From the NCBI GenBank assembly GCA_910587715.1, contig CAJUMV010000027.1:1-55018 (forward strand): a stretch of DNA of 55,018 bases, given 5' to 3'. Source of the DNA: an uncultured Lachnospiraceae bacterium. Lineage in GTDB: Bacteria; Bacillota; Clostridia; Lachnospirales; Lachnospiraceae. Positions 34,479 to 43,686 of this stretch are shown one piece after another (the stretch's first letter is position 1; each line of letters starts with the position of its first letter). The notes beneath the pieces were generated by a model. The model saw nothing but the letters and a program-made list of their open reading frames with translations. It was not told where the DNA came from and did no database searches. Both the position numbers and the translations under genes were made by a program.

Positions 34479-35420
34479 ATGAATACAAAGCAGCATATCA
34501 ATATTTGTTTTTTGATATTGCATTATATAGATATAGAACTGACAAGTAAAACTATAGAGTCAATCATGCAATTGAATCATTTTGACAATTCAAAAATTGT
34601 TGTGGTGGATAATGCTTCTCCGAATGACAGTGGGGAGATTTTAAAAGAAAAATATAAGGATAAAAAGGAAATACATTTTATTTCTTTGAAATTAAATAAT
34701 GGATTTTCTGTCGGAAATAATATCGGATTTCAGTACATAAAGGATAACTATATTTCGGATTTTGTTATCGCAACTAATAATGATATTTTATTTCCTCAAA
34801 AAGATTTTATTGATAAGCTAATGGTTTTGTATGCTGAAAAACCTTTCTGGGTTGCAGGTCCGGATGTATATGAACCGCATAGGTGTTTTCATTCAAACCC
34901 TATGTATGAGCATTTGCTTAGTATACAAGAAATAAGAAAGATGATGGAAGAAACAGAATGTGAAAAACAAAAATTAAAAAAATTTTTTTCGTTATATGGT
35001 TTTAAAATATATATTAGAGATTCTTTTAGGAAAAGTAAAAAAATCAGGCTTTTGGTTAAACTAAACAGATTTATTCGGCGCCAAAGAAAGAAGTATAAAG
35101 AAAGAAGTGAAGGTATTGTATTACATGGAGCGTGTTTGATTTTTGACAAAAGATTTTGTGAAAAAAACAATAAACTATTTGTACCGTTGACATTTATGTA
35201 TGGGGAAGAATTATTATTAGCTTTACAGTGCAAAAAAAATAATTGGGAAATAAGATATTTTCCGGAACTGTTTGTATGGCATTTTTCGGGAGGAAGTACA
35301 CAAAGTACGAAACCGAATTATCGAGAATATTGTAGAAAAAGTATAATAGAATTAGAGCGAAAGCAAGAAGCGAAGAGGATATATGTAGAACAATTAATAA
35401 GAAATGATTGGTATGCATAA
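34479..35420 (+). CDS. Glycosyltransferase family 2 (rhamnosyltransferase-like)
   Basis: 313 residues from ATG 34479, which has AAGAAGG eight bases upstream; the longer frame uses GTG 34470. GT-A features are VVVDNASPNDSG, then LNNGFSVGNNIGF and the metal motif TNNDILF. A late HGACLIFDKRF segment is also common in WbbL-like enzymes. It is basic and very AT-rich. The donor sugar is unknown; rhamnose is only the family default. The gene ends inside the start region of the polymerase gene. Confidence 0.88.
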   Translation: MNTKQHINICFLILHYIDIELTSKTIESIMQLNHFDNSKIVVVDNASPNDSGEILKEKYKDKKEIHFISLKLNNGFSVGNNIGFQYIKDNYISDFVIATNNDILFPQKDFIDKLMVLYAEKPFWVAGPDVYEPHRCFHSNPMYEHLLSIQEIRKMMEETECEKQKLKKFFSLYGFKIYIRDSFRKSKKIRLLVKLNRFIRRQRKKYKERSEGIVLHGACLIFDKRFCEKNNKLFVPLTFMYGEELLLALQCKKNNWEIRYFPELFVWHFSGGSTQSTKPNYREYCRKSIIELERKQEAKRIYVEQLIRNDWYA

Positions 35421-35455
35421 GAACATATTTTCGTGTGCTGATATCGAAAGTGATA

Positions 35456-36715
35456 ATGAGGATGAAATTAAAGTATTCAAATATTTTTTTTACTCTGACG
35501 ATATTGATTATTATATGTGAATGCAATGGGTTTCGGCTGCTAGAATTAGATGATAATATATATAAAGCAATGTATTTAACGGCCGCAATTGGAATGATAT
35601 TTATATGCTTTATTCGTATAAATAAAATGAGAACTTGTAAAGGATCACAGAGATTTATATATTCATATAGTATTATTGTGTTTTTATTTCTAATATTTGA
35701 ATACATATATACTGTTCGTCTTTATGGCGGGTTGCAGACGGCTTATGAATATGCAAATTACAATAAGTGTTATGTATTTGTTTTTTTATTGATACCATTG
35801 CTATACATTATGACAATCGATGATAATTTTGAAAATATATTGAATAGTGTAATGCTATTGACAACAATCACTTTGGGCTTGATGTTGGTCCACGCTTTGC
35901 TATATCAGTGGTATCAAATTGAATTTTTACACATTGGCATATATGCGAAAAAAATGATACGAAATGATAGATTTCGCATGTGGGATTTATCCAGTTTGGA
36001 GGGTCTGGCCATTATATATGGCATGTATCGTATTCTATTTGTGAAGCAAAAGAAAATACGATATATGATTCAGACTATTATTTGTTTTGCTGTATTAGTG
36101 TATGTTGAACAAACAAGAATGATGTTGATTGCATTAGTGGCAAGCATTATGGTAATGATTATGATGAAGCCGTGTAAAACGGCAAACGGTATTTTAGCTA
36201 AAGGTGCATTCATAGCTATAGTTGGGGTAGTAAGTGCTACATTGGTGATACCAAGACTGATTATTAGTTTTAGTGGTGAGGATTCCATTTCCATTACTAA
36301 TCGCTTGATAGAATTGGAGTTTGTATATAGAATATTACGCGAGCGAGGAATATTTGGTTTGGGGATAATAAGTCATGATTGGCAACAATATTTGTATTAT
36401 CACGGCATTTATTCCCGTGTACATTTGGATGATATTGGATTAATTGGTTATATTGCGCAGGTTGGAATTTGGAGTGTGGCTCTTTTTATAATTCCTATGA
36501 TAAGAATGTTAAAGATATTGTTAAATACACATAAAAACGAATTTTCAGTTTTTTTATGGTCAATATATATTTATTTGGTAATAACGTCTAGTACGTTATT
36601 TGTTTTAAATAGTCAGCGCATTCTAATGTGGCCCTTTTGTCTTGCTTTATTTGAATTTTATAATATGAAATACGGGAAAAGGAAAGTTGAAACTTTAGAA
36701 ACAAAAAAATTATAA
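35456..36715 (+). CDS. Wzy-like polysaccharide polymerase
   Basis: About 419 residues with ten or more membrane segments and a long outer loop after the middle, the usual design of O-antigen/capsule polymerases. The loop has an acidic ISHDWQQYLYYHGIYSRVH stretch followed by DDIGLIGYIAQVG. Sequence identity among Wzy proteins is low, so the call rests on topology and place. The start is uncertain: ATG 35456 and ATG 35462 are both possible, and a TTG at 35408 overlaps the previous gene. No strong ribosome site supports any of them. Confidence 0.78.
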   Translation: MRMKLKYSNIFFTLTILIIICECNGFRLLELDDNIYKAMYLTAAIGMIFICFIRINKMRTCKGSQRFIYSYSIIVFLFLIFEYIYTVRLYGGLQTAYEYANYNKCYVFVFLLIPLLYIMTIDDNFENILNSVMLLTTITLGLMLVHALLYQWYQIEFLHIGIYAKKMIRNDRFRMWDLSSLEGLAIIYGMYRILFVKQKKIRYMIQTIICFAVLVYVEQTRMMLIALVASIMVMIMMKPCKTANGILAKGAFIAIVGVVSATLVIPRLIISFSGEDSISITNRLIELEFVYRILRERGIFGLGIISHDWQQYLYYHGIYSRVHLDDIGLIGYIAQVGIWSVALFIIPMIRMLKILLNTHKNEFSVFLWSIYIYLVITSSTLFVLNSQRILMWPFCLALFEFYNMKYGKRKVETLETKKL

Positions 36716-36733
36716 TTAAGAAAAGAGTCTCAA

Positions 36734-38131
36734 ATGAAATTAGGCAGAGGGATTATTCAGATAATTATTGCGAATATAATTAACCTTACAATATCTGTCG
36801 GCAATGGTTTTTTACTACCTAAATTTTTATCAGTAGAATCTTATGCTGCCCTAAAAACATTTCTCCTGTATACTTCCTATATTGGCGTTCTGCATTTTGG
36901 ATATGTTGACGGAATCTATATGAAATATGGCGGCAGGGAGATAAGTGCGATAAATATAGAGGAGTTTACAAATGAAAAAAGAATTCTGGCTTTCTTTCAA
37001 TTGGGAATAACATTGCCTCTTGTGTTAGTTGCATTCTTTATAGGTGATGCGATTTTGTTTGCCGCAGCAATTAGTATTTTGCCAATCAATATGATAGTTT
37101 TTTATAATTTTGTATATCAGGCGACCGGCGAATTTAAAGAATACAGGCGTATTACAAATTTGAGTTCTGTATTGATTTTTGTTTCAAATCTGTTCTTTTT
37201 ATTTATTATTAAGACAGACCTTTCCATATGGTATATAGGAATACAGGTGATGATTTCCTTTGCTGTCTGGTTCTATTATGAGGGCAGAAATCGGATTGAT
37301 GGCATACATAATAAGATTTCTTTGAAAGAAATGCGTTTTTGTTTACAGGAGAATATTCATTTAGGCATCATTATTATGCTGGGCAATTTTATGAGCATTT
37401 GGATTACCAGCATAGACAGATGGTTTGTAAAGATTTTTTTCAGTGTTGCGGAGTTTGCATACTATTCATTTGCAGTTACTATGCTGCGACTGATTAACGT
37501 TGTGGTAACAGCTTTTTCTGTGACTTTATACAATTTCTTTTGCAGGAAACCGCCAGATGAAGAGATTATTCTGTTACGGAGGTGTGTATTAGTAGCTGGG
37601 GCGGCAATCATTGCAGCTATTTTTCCGCTGGATTTTTTTATTTGTACATATTTAGAAAAATACAAATTTGCGCTTCCTGTTATAAAAGCGCTTTTTATGG
37701 CTCAATTTGTGTTGATAGAAGTAAACGCAGTATATCTCAATTTATATAAGGCACTTAATCTTCAGAAAAAATATCTGACGCAGATGATCATTGTAACAAT
37801 TACGGCGTTTTTAACGAATGGGCTGATTGGATATGTATGGAATGACATTACCGCATATGCAGTAGCAACACTTTTTACGGCATTTGTATGGCTTATATTA
37901 TGCCAGAGAAATTTGAAGAAGTATAGAATGGCTTATACAGAGTGGGGTTATCTTTTATTGACAATAACAGTGTATTTTCTTAGTAATTATATGAATCTAT
38001 GGATTGGCATGTCTGTTTATGCGGGGTGGGTGATTACAGCGGCTTTCTTGTTTTTTAAGAAGGATGTTAAAAGGCTGGCGGAGCAGTGGAGACGAGGGAT
38101 AAAAAAGAGCGCAGAAATGGAAAAGGAATAG
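36734..38131 (+). CDS. Wzx-like repeat-unit flippase
   Basis: 465 residues with about twelve to fourteen membrane segments, of the MVF/polysaccharide exporter type. The N-terminus (IIQIIIANIINLTISVGNGF, then LPKFLSVESYAALKTF) is typical. It flips lipid-linked repeat units for the polymerase. AAGAAAAGAG lies before the ATG. It is the last gene of the AT-rich block; no T-run terminator is visible in the next 200 bp. Confidence 0.87.
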   Translation: MKLGRGIIQIIIANIINLTISVGNGFLLPKFLSVESYAALKTFLLYTSYIGVLHFGYVDGIYMKYGGREISAINIEEFTNEKRILAFFQLGITLPLVLVAFFIGDAILFAAAISILPINMIVFYNFVYQATGEFKEYRRITNLSSVLIFVSNLFFLFIIKTDLSIWYIGIQVMISFAVWFYYEGRNRIDGIHNKISLKEMRFCLQENIHLGIIIMLGNFMSIWITSIDRWFVKIFFSVAEFAYYSFAVTMLRLINVVVTAFSVTLYNFFCRKPPDEEIILLRRCVLVAGAAIIAAIFPLDFFICTYLEKYKFALPVIKALFMAQFVLIEVNAVYLNLYKALNLQKKYLTQMIIVTITAFLTNGLIGYVWNDITAYAVATLFTAFVWLILCQRNLKKYRMAYTEWGYLLLTITVYFLSNYMNLWIGMSVYAGWVITAAFLFFKKDVKRLAEQWRRGIKKSAEMEKE

Positions 38132-38223
38132 AGTTTCATAAACCTACTGTTGCGTGCGGCTTCGAATGGTATCTAAGTGCTCCAGAATAAGTAATGCATA
38201 GAAAAATAGATAACGGAATTTCG

Positions 38224-38297
38224 AATATATAGTATAAAAATCAATATATAGTATAGAACGACAGGGAAAACTCTGCCGGAGAACAACATATAGTATT
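38224..38297 (+). repeat. Short AT repeats before the Rpn duplication
   Basis: AATATATAGTATA occurs at 38224-38236 and 38243-38255, with a related ACATATAGTATTG near 38285. The remainder of the 38132-38509 gap is the upstream part of the duplicated unit. Three loosely spaced copies with no spacers of equal size do not make an array. Confidence 0.5.
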
Positions 38298-40746
38298 GTG
38301 CAACATTACCATTCGGAAAATCACCGCCGCTTTACATGCGTATGAAAGCTGTGTTATGATAACGCCAAGCGATGGGAGGCGGTAGATGTTACCGTTCCTG
38401 GGAACAAAAACGAAAACATATCTGGGAGTCTGAAATTCTGATTTATCTGTACAGCATATCACGGAACCTGAATCCCTTATATGGAAAACAGAACAAGGGA
38501 GGAAGGCTTATGGGAAAAAAGGATGAGTACCAATTTGATTATCTGGATGACAACAGAAGATTTGCAGACCAGATAAACGGCGCATTATTTAAGGGAAGGC
38601 AGGTCATAAAACCGGAGGAACTGGAACCAGATGAAGCGCAGACAGTGGTTACGGGAGAGAAAACCGGAACGGGCAGTATGAAAACGGTCGTGGACAAGGT
38701 GCGCATCTGGAAAGGGAAAAAGCTGCATATCCTTGCGGTAGAAAACCAGAATTATGTGGATTACCAGATGGTGTTGAGGAATATGCTCTCAGAGAGTATC
38801 GCTTACCGTAAACAGTGGAAGCGCAGGAAGCGTGCGCATGGAGAAACGAAGGATTTAAAGAATCGGGACGAATATCTGTCCGGCATGAAGAAGGGCGAAA
38901 GATTTGCGCCGATCATAACGCTGGTGGTATATTTCGGAACCGGCGGCGGATGGGATGGAGCAAAGTGTCTGTATGACCTGCTGGATATTGACGATGAGCT
39001 AAAGGAATATGTATCAAACTATCGGCTGAACCTGTATGACTGCCATGAACATGACACCTTCGCAGAGTATAAGACAGGGCTGCGTCAGGTATTCGAGGCG
39101 GTCCGGTATGCAGCGGATAAGAAGAAATTGAAAGAGGTAATGGAGGAAAACCGGGAGGCATACAGCAGGATAGACGGCGACACAAGAAATATGCTGGAGA
39201 TAGTGGCAAACGTAAGGATACCCGAGAAGTGTAAAGTGATGGAAGCGGGAGAGGAGAGATACGATATGTGTAAGGCGTTTGAGGATATGAGACAGGAAGG
39301 GTACGACGAAGGAATAGAGAAAGGGATGGAGAGAGGAATAGAAAAGGGAATAGAGCAGGGCATTGTGACAGGAAAAGCAGAGGGCATTATTGAGATAGGA
39401 CTTGACGTCGGGCTTTCGGAACAGGATATACTGGAACGGCTCCAAAAGAAACTGGACATATCCCTTCAGAAGGCGCAGGAGTATTTATTACGGTTTGGAA
39501 GACAGATGGTGTGAACGCCGCCAAGGAACAACATAGGTATTGTGCAACATTACCATACAGAAAATAACCGCCGCTTTATACACGCATGAAAGCTGTGTTA
39601 TGATAACGTCAAGCGATTAGTAGCGGTACATGTTACCGTTCCTGAGCACAAAAACGAAAACATATCTGGGAGTCTGAAATTCTGATTTATCTGTATGGCA
39701 TGTCACGGAACCTGAATCCCTTATATGGAAAACAGAACAAGGGAGGAAGGCTTATGGGAAAAAAGGATGAGTACCAATTTGATTATCTGGATGACAACAG
39801 AAGATTTGCAGACCAGATAAACGGCGCATTATTTAAGGGAAGGCAGGTCATAAAACCGGAGGAACTGGAACCAGATGAAGCGCAGACAGTGGTTACGGGA
39901 GAGAAAACCGGAACGGGCAGTATGAAAACGGTCGTGGACAAGGTGCGCATCTGGAAAGGGAAAAAGCTGCATATCCTTGCGGTAGAAAACCAGAATTATG
40001 TGGATTACCAGATGGTGCTGAGGAATATGCTCTCGGAGAGTATCGCTTACCGTAAACAATGGAAACGCAGGAAACAAGAACATAGAGAAACAAAAGATTT
40101 GAAGAACCGAAATGAATATCTGTCCGGTATGAAGAAAAGTGAGAAGTTTGCACCGATCATAACGCTGGTGGTATATTTCGGAACCGGCGGCGGGTGGGAC
40201 GGCGCGAAGTGTCTGTATGACCTGTTGGATATTGACGATGAGTTAAAGGAGTATGTATCAAACTATCGACTGAACCTGTATGACTGCCATGAACATGACA
40301 CCTTCGCAGAGTATAAGACAGGTCTGCGGCAGGTATTCGAGGCGGTCCGGTATGCAGCGGATAAGAAGAAATTGAAAGAGGTAATGGAGGAAAACCGGGA
40401 GGCATACAGCAGGATAGACGGCGACACAAGAAATATGCTGGAGATAGTGGCAAACGTAAGGATACCCGAGAAGTGTAAAGTGATGGAAGCGGGAGAGGAG
40501 AGATACGATATGTGTAAGGCGTTTGAGGATATGAGACAGGAAGGGTACGACGAAGGAATAGAGAAAGGGATGGAGAGAGGAATAGAAAAGGGAATAGAGC
40601 AGGGCATTGTGACAGGAAAAGCAGAGGGCATTATTGAGACAGGACTTGACGTCGGACTTTCGAAACAGGATATACTGGAACGGCTTCAAAAGAAACTGGA
40701 CATATCCCTTCAGAAAGCGCAGGAGTATTTTTTGCGGTTTGGAAGA
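38281..40746 (+). repeat. 1.22-kb tandem duplication carrying Rpn-type genes
   Basis: The units 38281-39504 and 39526-40746 are direct repeats offset by 1245 bp, each with about 230 bp of upstream DNA and one nuclease gene. Most of the coding part is nearly identical; the upstream part and one internal patch (about 38818-38915 against 40062-40160) differ clearly. No terminal inverted repeats or target duplication were seen. Confidence 0.9.
38510..39514 (+). CDS. Rpn/YhgA-type PD-(D/E)XK nuclease, copy 1
   Basis: 334 residues from ATG 38510 (GGGAGGAAGG upstream). The family promotes RecA-independent recombination and has a PD-(D/E)XK nuclease core. Core residues are D in RRFADQINGALF, and the E-x-Q of LAVENQNYVDYQMVLRNM, with AYRKQW after it. 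The C-terminus has GI-E-K-G repeats (EGIEKGMERGIEKGIEQG) and a helical end LDISLQKAQEYLLRF, both common in this family. It ends FGRQMV, three residues longer than copy 2. An in-frame extension upstream to 38372 exists but lacks a ribosome site. Confidence 0.85.
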   Translation: MGKKDEYQFDYLDDNRRFADQINGALFKGRQVIKPEELEPDEAQTVVTGEKTGTGSMKTVVDKVRIWKGKKLHILAVENQNYVDYQMVLRNMLSESIAYRKQWKRRKRAHGETKDLKNRDEYLSGMKKGERFAPIITLVVYFGTGGGWDGAKCLYDLLDIDDELKEYVSNYRLNLYDCHEHDTFAEYKTGLRQVFEAVRYAADKKKLKEVMEENREAYSRIDGDTRNMLEIVANVRIPEKCKVMEAGEERYDMCKAFEDMRQEGYDEGIEKGMERGIEKGIEQGIVTGKAEGIIEIGLDVGLSEQDILERLQKKLDISLQKAQEYLLRFGRQMV

Positions 40747-40749
40747 TAG
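39754..40749 (+). CDS. Rpn/YhgA-type PD-(D/E)XK nuclease, copy 2
   Basis: 331 residues, nearly identical to copy 1. Differences cluster in residues about 104-134 (KQEHRETKDLKNRNEYLSG against KRAHGETKDLKNRDEYLSG, and KKSEKFAP against KKGERFAP), plus a few near the C-terminus (GIIETGLDVGLSKQD). The nuclease residues are intact. ATG 39754 has the same GGGAGGAAGG ribosome site. Localised differences within otherwise identical copies suggest gene conversion or two separate arrivals. Confidence 0.85.
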   Translation: MGKKDEYQFDYLDDNRRFADQINGALFKGRQVIKPEELEPDEAQTVVTGEKTGTGSMKTVVDKVRIWKGKKLHILAVENQNYVDYQMVLRNMLSESIAYRKQWKRRKQEHRETKDLKNRNEYLSGMKKSEKFAPIITLVVYFGTGGGWDGAKCLYDLLDIDDELKEYVSNYRLNLYDCHEHDTFAEYKTGLRQVFEAVRYAADKKKLKEVMEENREAYSRIDGDTRNMLEIVANVRIPEKCKVMEAGEERYDMCKAFEDMRQEGYDEGIEKGMERGIEKGIEQGIVTGKAEGIIETGLDVGLSKQDILERLQKKLDISLQKAQEYFLRFGR

Positions 40750-40862
40750 AAAATGAAATTGTGCATTATTTGTGAACTTTGCTCAAACTATTTCATTTAC
40801 AGAGAAGATGTGATAAATTTATTTCTTGAAAGACAAACTACGATAGAAAGAAGGAGCACATC

Positions 40863-42005
40863 ATGGAAAAGAAAAAGTCCACCGGGATGGATGGAGATGC
40901 AAATGTAAGCAAAAGTAAGGCAAAAAGGGAGGCACGCAAAAAGCAGGTTCAAAAAGAAAAAAGGAAAGCTGGCGCTTCCAGAATCATGTGGACTGCGGCA
41001 GCGGCAATTATCATATTAGGAATTTTGTTTGTAGTGGGCAAACAGATGTATCTCATGGCGATCCGTACGACGCCCGGTACAGATTACAGCGCGGGTCTTA
41101 TGGATGATGGCAGCATAGAAAATGCGGATATGGCATCCATGCTTAATCTGGCTGATTATAAGAATATTACCGTACCGGAGGAGGAAGTGGCGGCTACCGC
41201 GGAAGAAGTGGAGGAGCGGATTACTTCGATGTTGGAATCCCATAAGGAACTCAGTACGGATGAGCAGATGGAGATTGCTGATGGCAATGAAGTCAACATT
41301 GATTTTGTGGGCACGGTGGATGGCGAGGAATTTGAAGGCGGGAGCAGCGACGGGGCAGGCTATGATTTGACCATCGGCTCGGGATCCTTTGTAGATGATT
41401 TTGAGCAGCAGCTGATTGGACACAGACCGGGGGAAGAGGTGACTGTTGATGTCACGTTACCGGAGAATTACAGCGAAGAACTGGCAGGTAAGGACGCCAG
41501 CTTTGCGGTGACGGTCAATGGCATTATGGTGACGCCGGAGCTTACGGATGCTTTTGTGGCGGAGAATCTGGCAGATACGGAGAATGTATCGACAGCGGCG
41601 GCATACCGGGATAAAGTGGAAGATGAATTTTATCAGGAGCATCTGCAGGAGTATCTGACGAATTATGTGCTGGAGCATTCCACGGTGAATACGTATCCTA
41701 AGAAATATGTGAAAGCGACGAAGTCAATCTTGAAGCAGGAAGACGAGAACTCCGGCATGGAGATGGAGGATGAAATCGTTTATGAGAAGGAACTCACGCA
41801 GAGGGCAGAAGAAGAGGTAAAGGAAAAAATGGTCTATCAGGCTGTCTTTGAGGATGCAGGGCTTTCCTTTGACGCGGACGCGTATTATAACGAGCAGGTG
41901 GAAACTATGGGAGAGGAATATGCGCAGTCGCAGGGAGCAGGTTATCTGGCGCAGGGCGAGATAAGGCGGATGGCGATTGATTATCTGGTGGGGTTGTATC
42001 AGTAA
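40863..42005 (+). CDS. Membrane-anchored FKBP/trigger-factor-like foldase
   Basis: 380 residues. A Lys-rich start (1-40) and one membrane segment (43-62, IMWTAAAAIIILGILFVVGK) place the rest outside. An FKBP-type prolyl isomerase domain follows: DGNEVNIDFVGTVDGEEFEG, GSGSFVDDFEQQLIGHRPGE and VTVNGI. The C-terminal helical part (230-380) resembles the trigger-factor arm domain (EDEFYQEHLQEYLTNYVLE). It would assist folding of exported proteins, and is not the ribosomal trigger factor because of the anchor. AAGGAG lies seven bases before the ATG. Confidence 0.87.
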   Translation: MEKKKSTGMDGDANVSKSKAKREARKKQVQKEKRKAGASRIMWTAAAAIIILGILFVVGKQMYLMAIRTTPGTDYSAGLMDDGSIENADMASMLNLADYKNITVPEEEVAATAEEVEERITSMLESHKELSTDEQMEIADGNEVNIDFVGTVDGEEFEGGSSDGAGYDLTIGSGSFVDDFEQQLIGHRPGEEVTVDVTLPENYSEELAGKDASFAVTVNGIMVTPELTDAFVAENLADTENVSTAAAYRDKVEDEFYQEHLQEYLTNYVLEHSTVNTYPKKYVKATKSILKQEDENSGMEMEDEIVYEKELTQRAEEEVKEKMVYQAVFEDAGLSFDADAYYNEQVETMGEEYAQSQGAGYLAQGEIRRMAIDYLVGLYQ

Positions 42006-42057
42006 TCAGACAGGAGTATATATAGACAAAGTGCGGACAGAAGACGGTACTTTGTGA

Positions 42058-42106
42058 AAAAATTCCCGGCAGATGGTAAGTGTAATCTGTCGGGAATTTT
42101 ATTTTC
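42058..42106. terminator. Bidirectional terminator between foldase and metA
   Basis: AATTCCCGGCAGAT pairs with ATCTGTCGGGAATT around a 10-base loop. T-rich tails follow on both strands. Confidence 0.85.
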
Positions 42107-42150
42107 GAGAAATGCGGCGTTGATGAAAGGGCGTGCTTTCCTGTGATGTC

Positions 42151-43065
42151 TCAGATTTCCCGCACATCATAAGGCGTCGTCTGATACACATAATAATTGA
42201 GCCAGTTCGAAAAGAGCAGCTGCCCGGCGGAACGCCAGTTGACGATCGGTTCTTTCGTGGGGTCGTCTTCCGGGAAATAGTTTAGCGGGATTTTAGGGTT
42301 CATGCCCTTTTCCATGTCGCGGGCGTATTCGAGCGCCAGCGTGTCGGCGTCGTATTCCAGATGGCAGGTGATGAAGAAATGTCTGCTGTCCTCTGTTTTG
42401 GCAATCGCCATGCCTGCTTCATCCGAGACCGCCATCAGCTCCAGATTCGGCACGGAAGCAATCTGTGCCGGATCGATCGTCATGGCGCGGGACTGCGGCG
42501 CATGGAAAACATCGTCAAAGCCCCGGAAGAGGGGAGATTTTCGTTTCAGAATCTTGTGGGTATACACACCGGACAGTTTTTCGTCCAAATCTTCTCGGTC
42601 CAGACCGTAAAAATAGTACAGCGCGGCGTATGCGCCCCAGCAAAGGTGGAGCGTACAGTGCACATGCGTTCGCCCCCATTCCATAATGGTGCAGATTTCG
42701 TCCCAGTATGCCACTTTTTCAAAGCGCACATGGTCGAGCGGCGCACCGGTGATGATCATACCGTCAAATTTGCGGTCTTTGATTTGGTCAAAGGTGGTAT
42801 AAAATGCCTCCATGTGGTTAGAATCAGTATGCTGCGGCGTATAGCTGGCAGTCTGTAAAAACTCCACATTCACCTGCAAGGGTGTGTTTGACAGCTTCCG
42901 AAGGAGCTGGGTCTCGGTCACTTCCTTAGTAGGCATCAGATTTAAAATTAGTACGTCAAGCGGACGAATATCCTGATGCATCGCCCGGTATTCTGTCATG
43001 ACAAATATATTTTCTTTCTCTAAAATGCTGGTTGCCGGCAGCAGATCTGCTACTTTGATGGGCAT
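42151..43065 (-). CDS. metA: Homoserine O-acyltransferase (MetA type)
   Basis: 304 residues. It activates homoserine with an acyl-CoA in methionine synthesis. The start at MPIKVADLLPA is the family N-terminus and has AGGTAGGG upstream; the longer frame is spurious. The catalytic Cys lies in CTLHLCWGAYA, and the His-Glu pair in CHLEYD. The specificity position, in GAPLDHVRF, is Asp, where E. coli has Gly (succinyl) and the B. cereus enzyme has Glu (acetyl). An acidic residue favours acetyl-CoA by analogy; this is inference. It is a single-gene unit with its own promoter and no SAM or T-box leader. Confidence 0.93.
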   Translation of the reverse strand: MPIKVADLLPATSILEKENIFVMTEYRAMHQDIRPLDVLILNLMPTKEVTETQLLRKLSNTPLQVNVEFLQTASYTPQHTDSNHMEAFYTTFDQIKDRKFDGMIITGAPLDHVRFEKVAYWDEICTIMEWGRTHVHCTLHLCWGAYAALYYFYGLDREDLDEKLSGVYTHKILKRKSPLFRGFDDVFHAPQSRAMTIDPAQIASVPNLELMAVSDEAGMAIAKTEDSRHFFITCHLEYDADTLALEYARDMEKGMNPKIPLNYFPEDDPTKEPIVNWRSAGQLLFSNWLNYYVYQTTPYDVREI

Positions 43066-43089
43066 GGGAATCCCTACCTTTCTCTGTGG

Positions 43090-43155
43090 TTGTATCATAT
43101 ATATGTAGTTGCAAATGATACAATGTATGATATCATAAACGGAAGATGCGCGCAA
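43090..43155 (-). promoter_or_regulatory. metA promoter and inverted repeat
   Basis: On the minus strand TTGCGC (43155-43150), a 17-bp spacer and TATCAT (43132-43127). Immediately downstream, TTGTATCAT (43090-43098) and ATGATACAA (43115-43123) form a perfect 9-bp inverted repeat, fit for an operator or a leader hairpin. Confidence 0.6.
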
Positions 43156-43255
43156 GGCGTACAGAGCCCGGTCTGCAATCCAAAATTTTCTTCGAAGGGA
43201 GTTTCGTGCATTTAAAATGTAGAATCGGATTCCTAATTGATAAATAGAAAAATAT

Positions 43256-43284
43256 TTGCATAATTCTGCATTTTACATTATAAT
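43256..43284 (+). promoter_or_regulatory. Promoter of the 96-residue gene
   Basis: TTGCAT, a 17-bp spacer and TATAAT, 42 bp before the ATG; GGGGGAA serves as ribosome site. Confidence 0.7.
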
Positions 43285-43326
43285 TTATGTGTATTAACGC
43301 TTCAACACAGGGGGAACGGGTGAATT

Positions 43327-43617
43327 ATGGAGACAGCGTATCAGAAGGTTAAGGTACACAATGAGCTGGAATGGTGTCAGGTAAAGGACATGGAAACCAA
43401 GGAGAAGATAGAGAAGGTTCTGTTGAAACACCGGGTATCTTATTTTGTAAAATGGGAGAAGCCGAAATTCTTTTCAGGCGATACCTTTGGCTCTTGTGTG
43501 TTTTGCGTGAACCAATTACAGAAGGAGAGCGCGGACGACGCGATTCAGGAGCTTGCGGAGGAGGTACGGGATAAAATCCGCTTTATTAACCGCAAGGTGG
43601 ACAAGACCTTTTATTAA
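43327..43617 (+). CDS. Small conserved-looking protein of unknown function
   Basis: 96 residues, soluble, with mixed charge. Features are EWCQVKDMETKEKIEKVLLK, an aromatic SYFVKWEKPKFF stretch, and FGSCVFCVNQL with two cysteines three apart. It ends in a basic helix. I do not recognise the family. A consensus promoter and a clear ribosome site say it is a real single-gene unit. A perfect 15-bp hairpin follows. Confidence 0.7.
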   Translation: METAYQKVKVHNELEWCQVKDMETKEKIEKVLLKHRVSYFVKWEKPKFFSGDTFGSCVFCVNQLQKESADDAIQELAEEVRDKIRFINRKVDKTFY

Positions 43618-43643
43618 CTTGAAATGGGACAAAATGTTCGGAA

Positions 43644-43680
43644 CAGAGTAGGAGGCGGTTAATCCCCGCCTCCTACTCTG
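43644..43680. terminator. Perfect 15-bp hairpin between convergent genes
   Basis: CAGAGTAGGAGGCGG (43644-43658) and CCGCCTCCTACTCTG (43666-43680) pair without mismatch over a 7-base loop. Neither strand has a T-run, so termination would rest on stem strength; it also ends seven bases before the activase stop codon. Confidence 0.6.
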
Positions 43681-43686
43681 TTGATG

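Noticed and set aside
38224..38297. CRISPR-like repeats
   Set aside because: Only two exact 13-bp copies and one degenerate copy, with no regular spacers and no cas genes.
38281..40746. Insertion sequence with transposase
   Set aside because: The genes belong to the Rpn nuclease family, and no terminal inverted repeats or target duplications frame the units.
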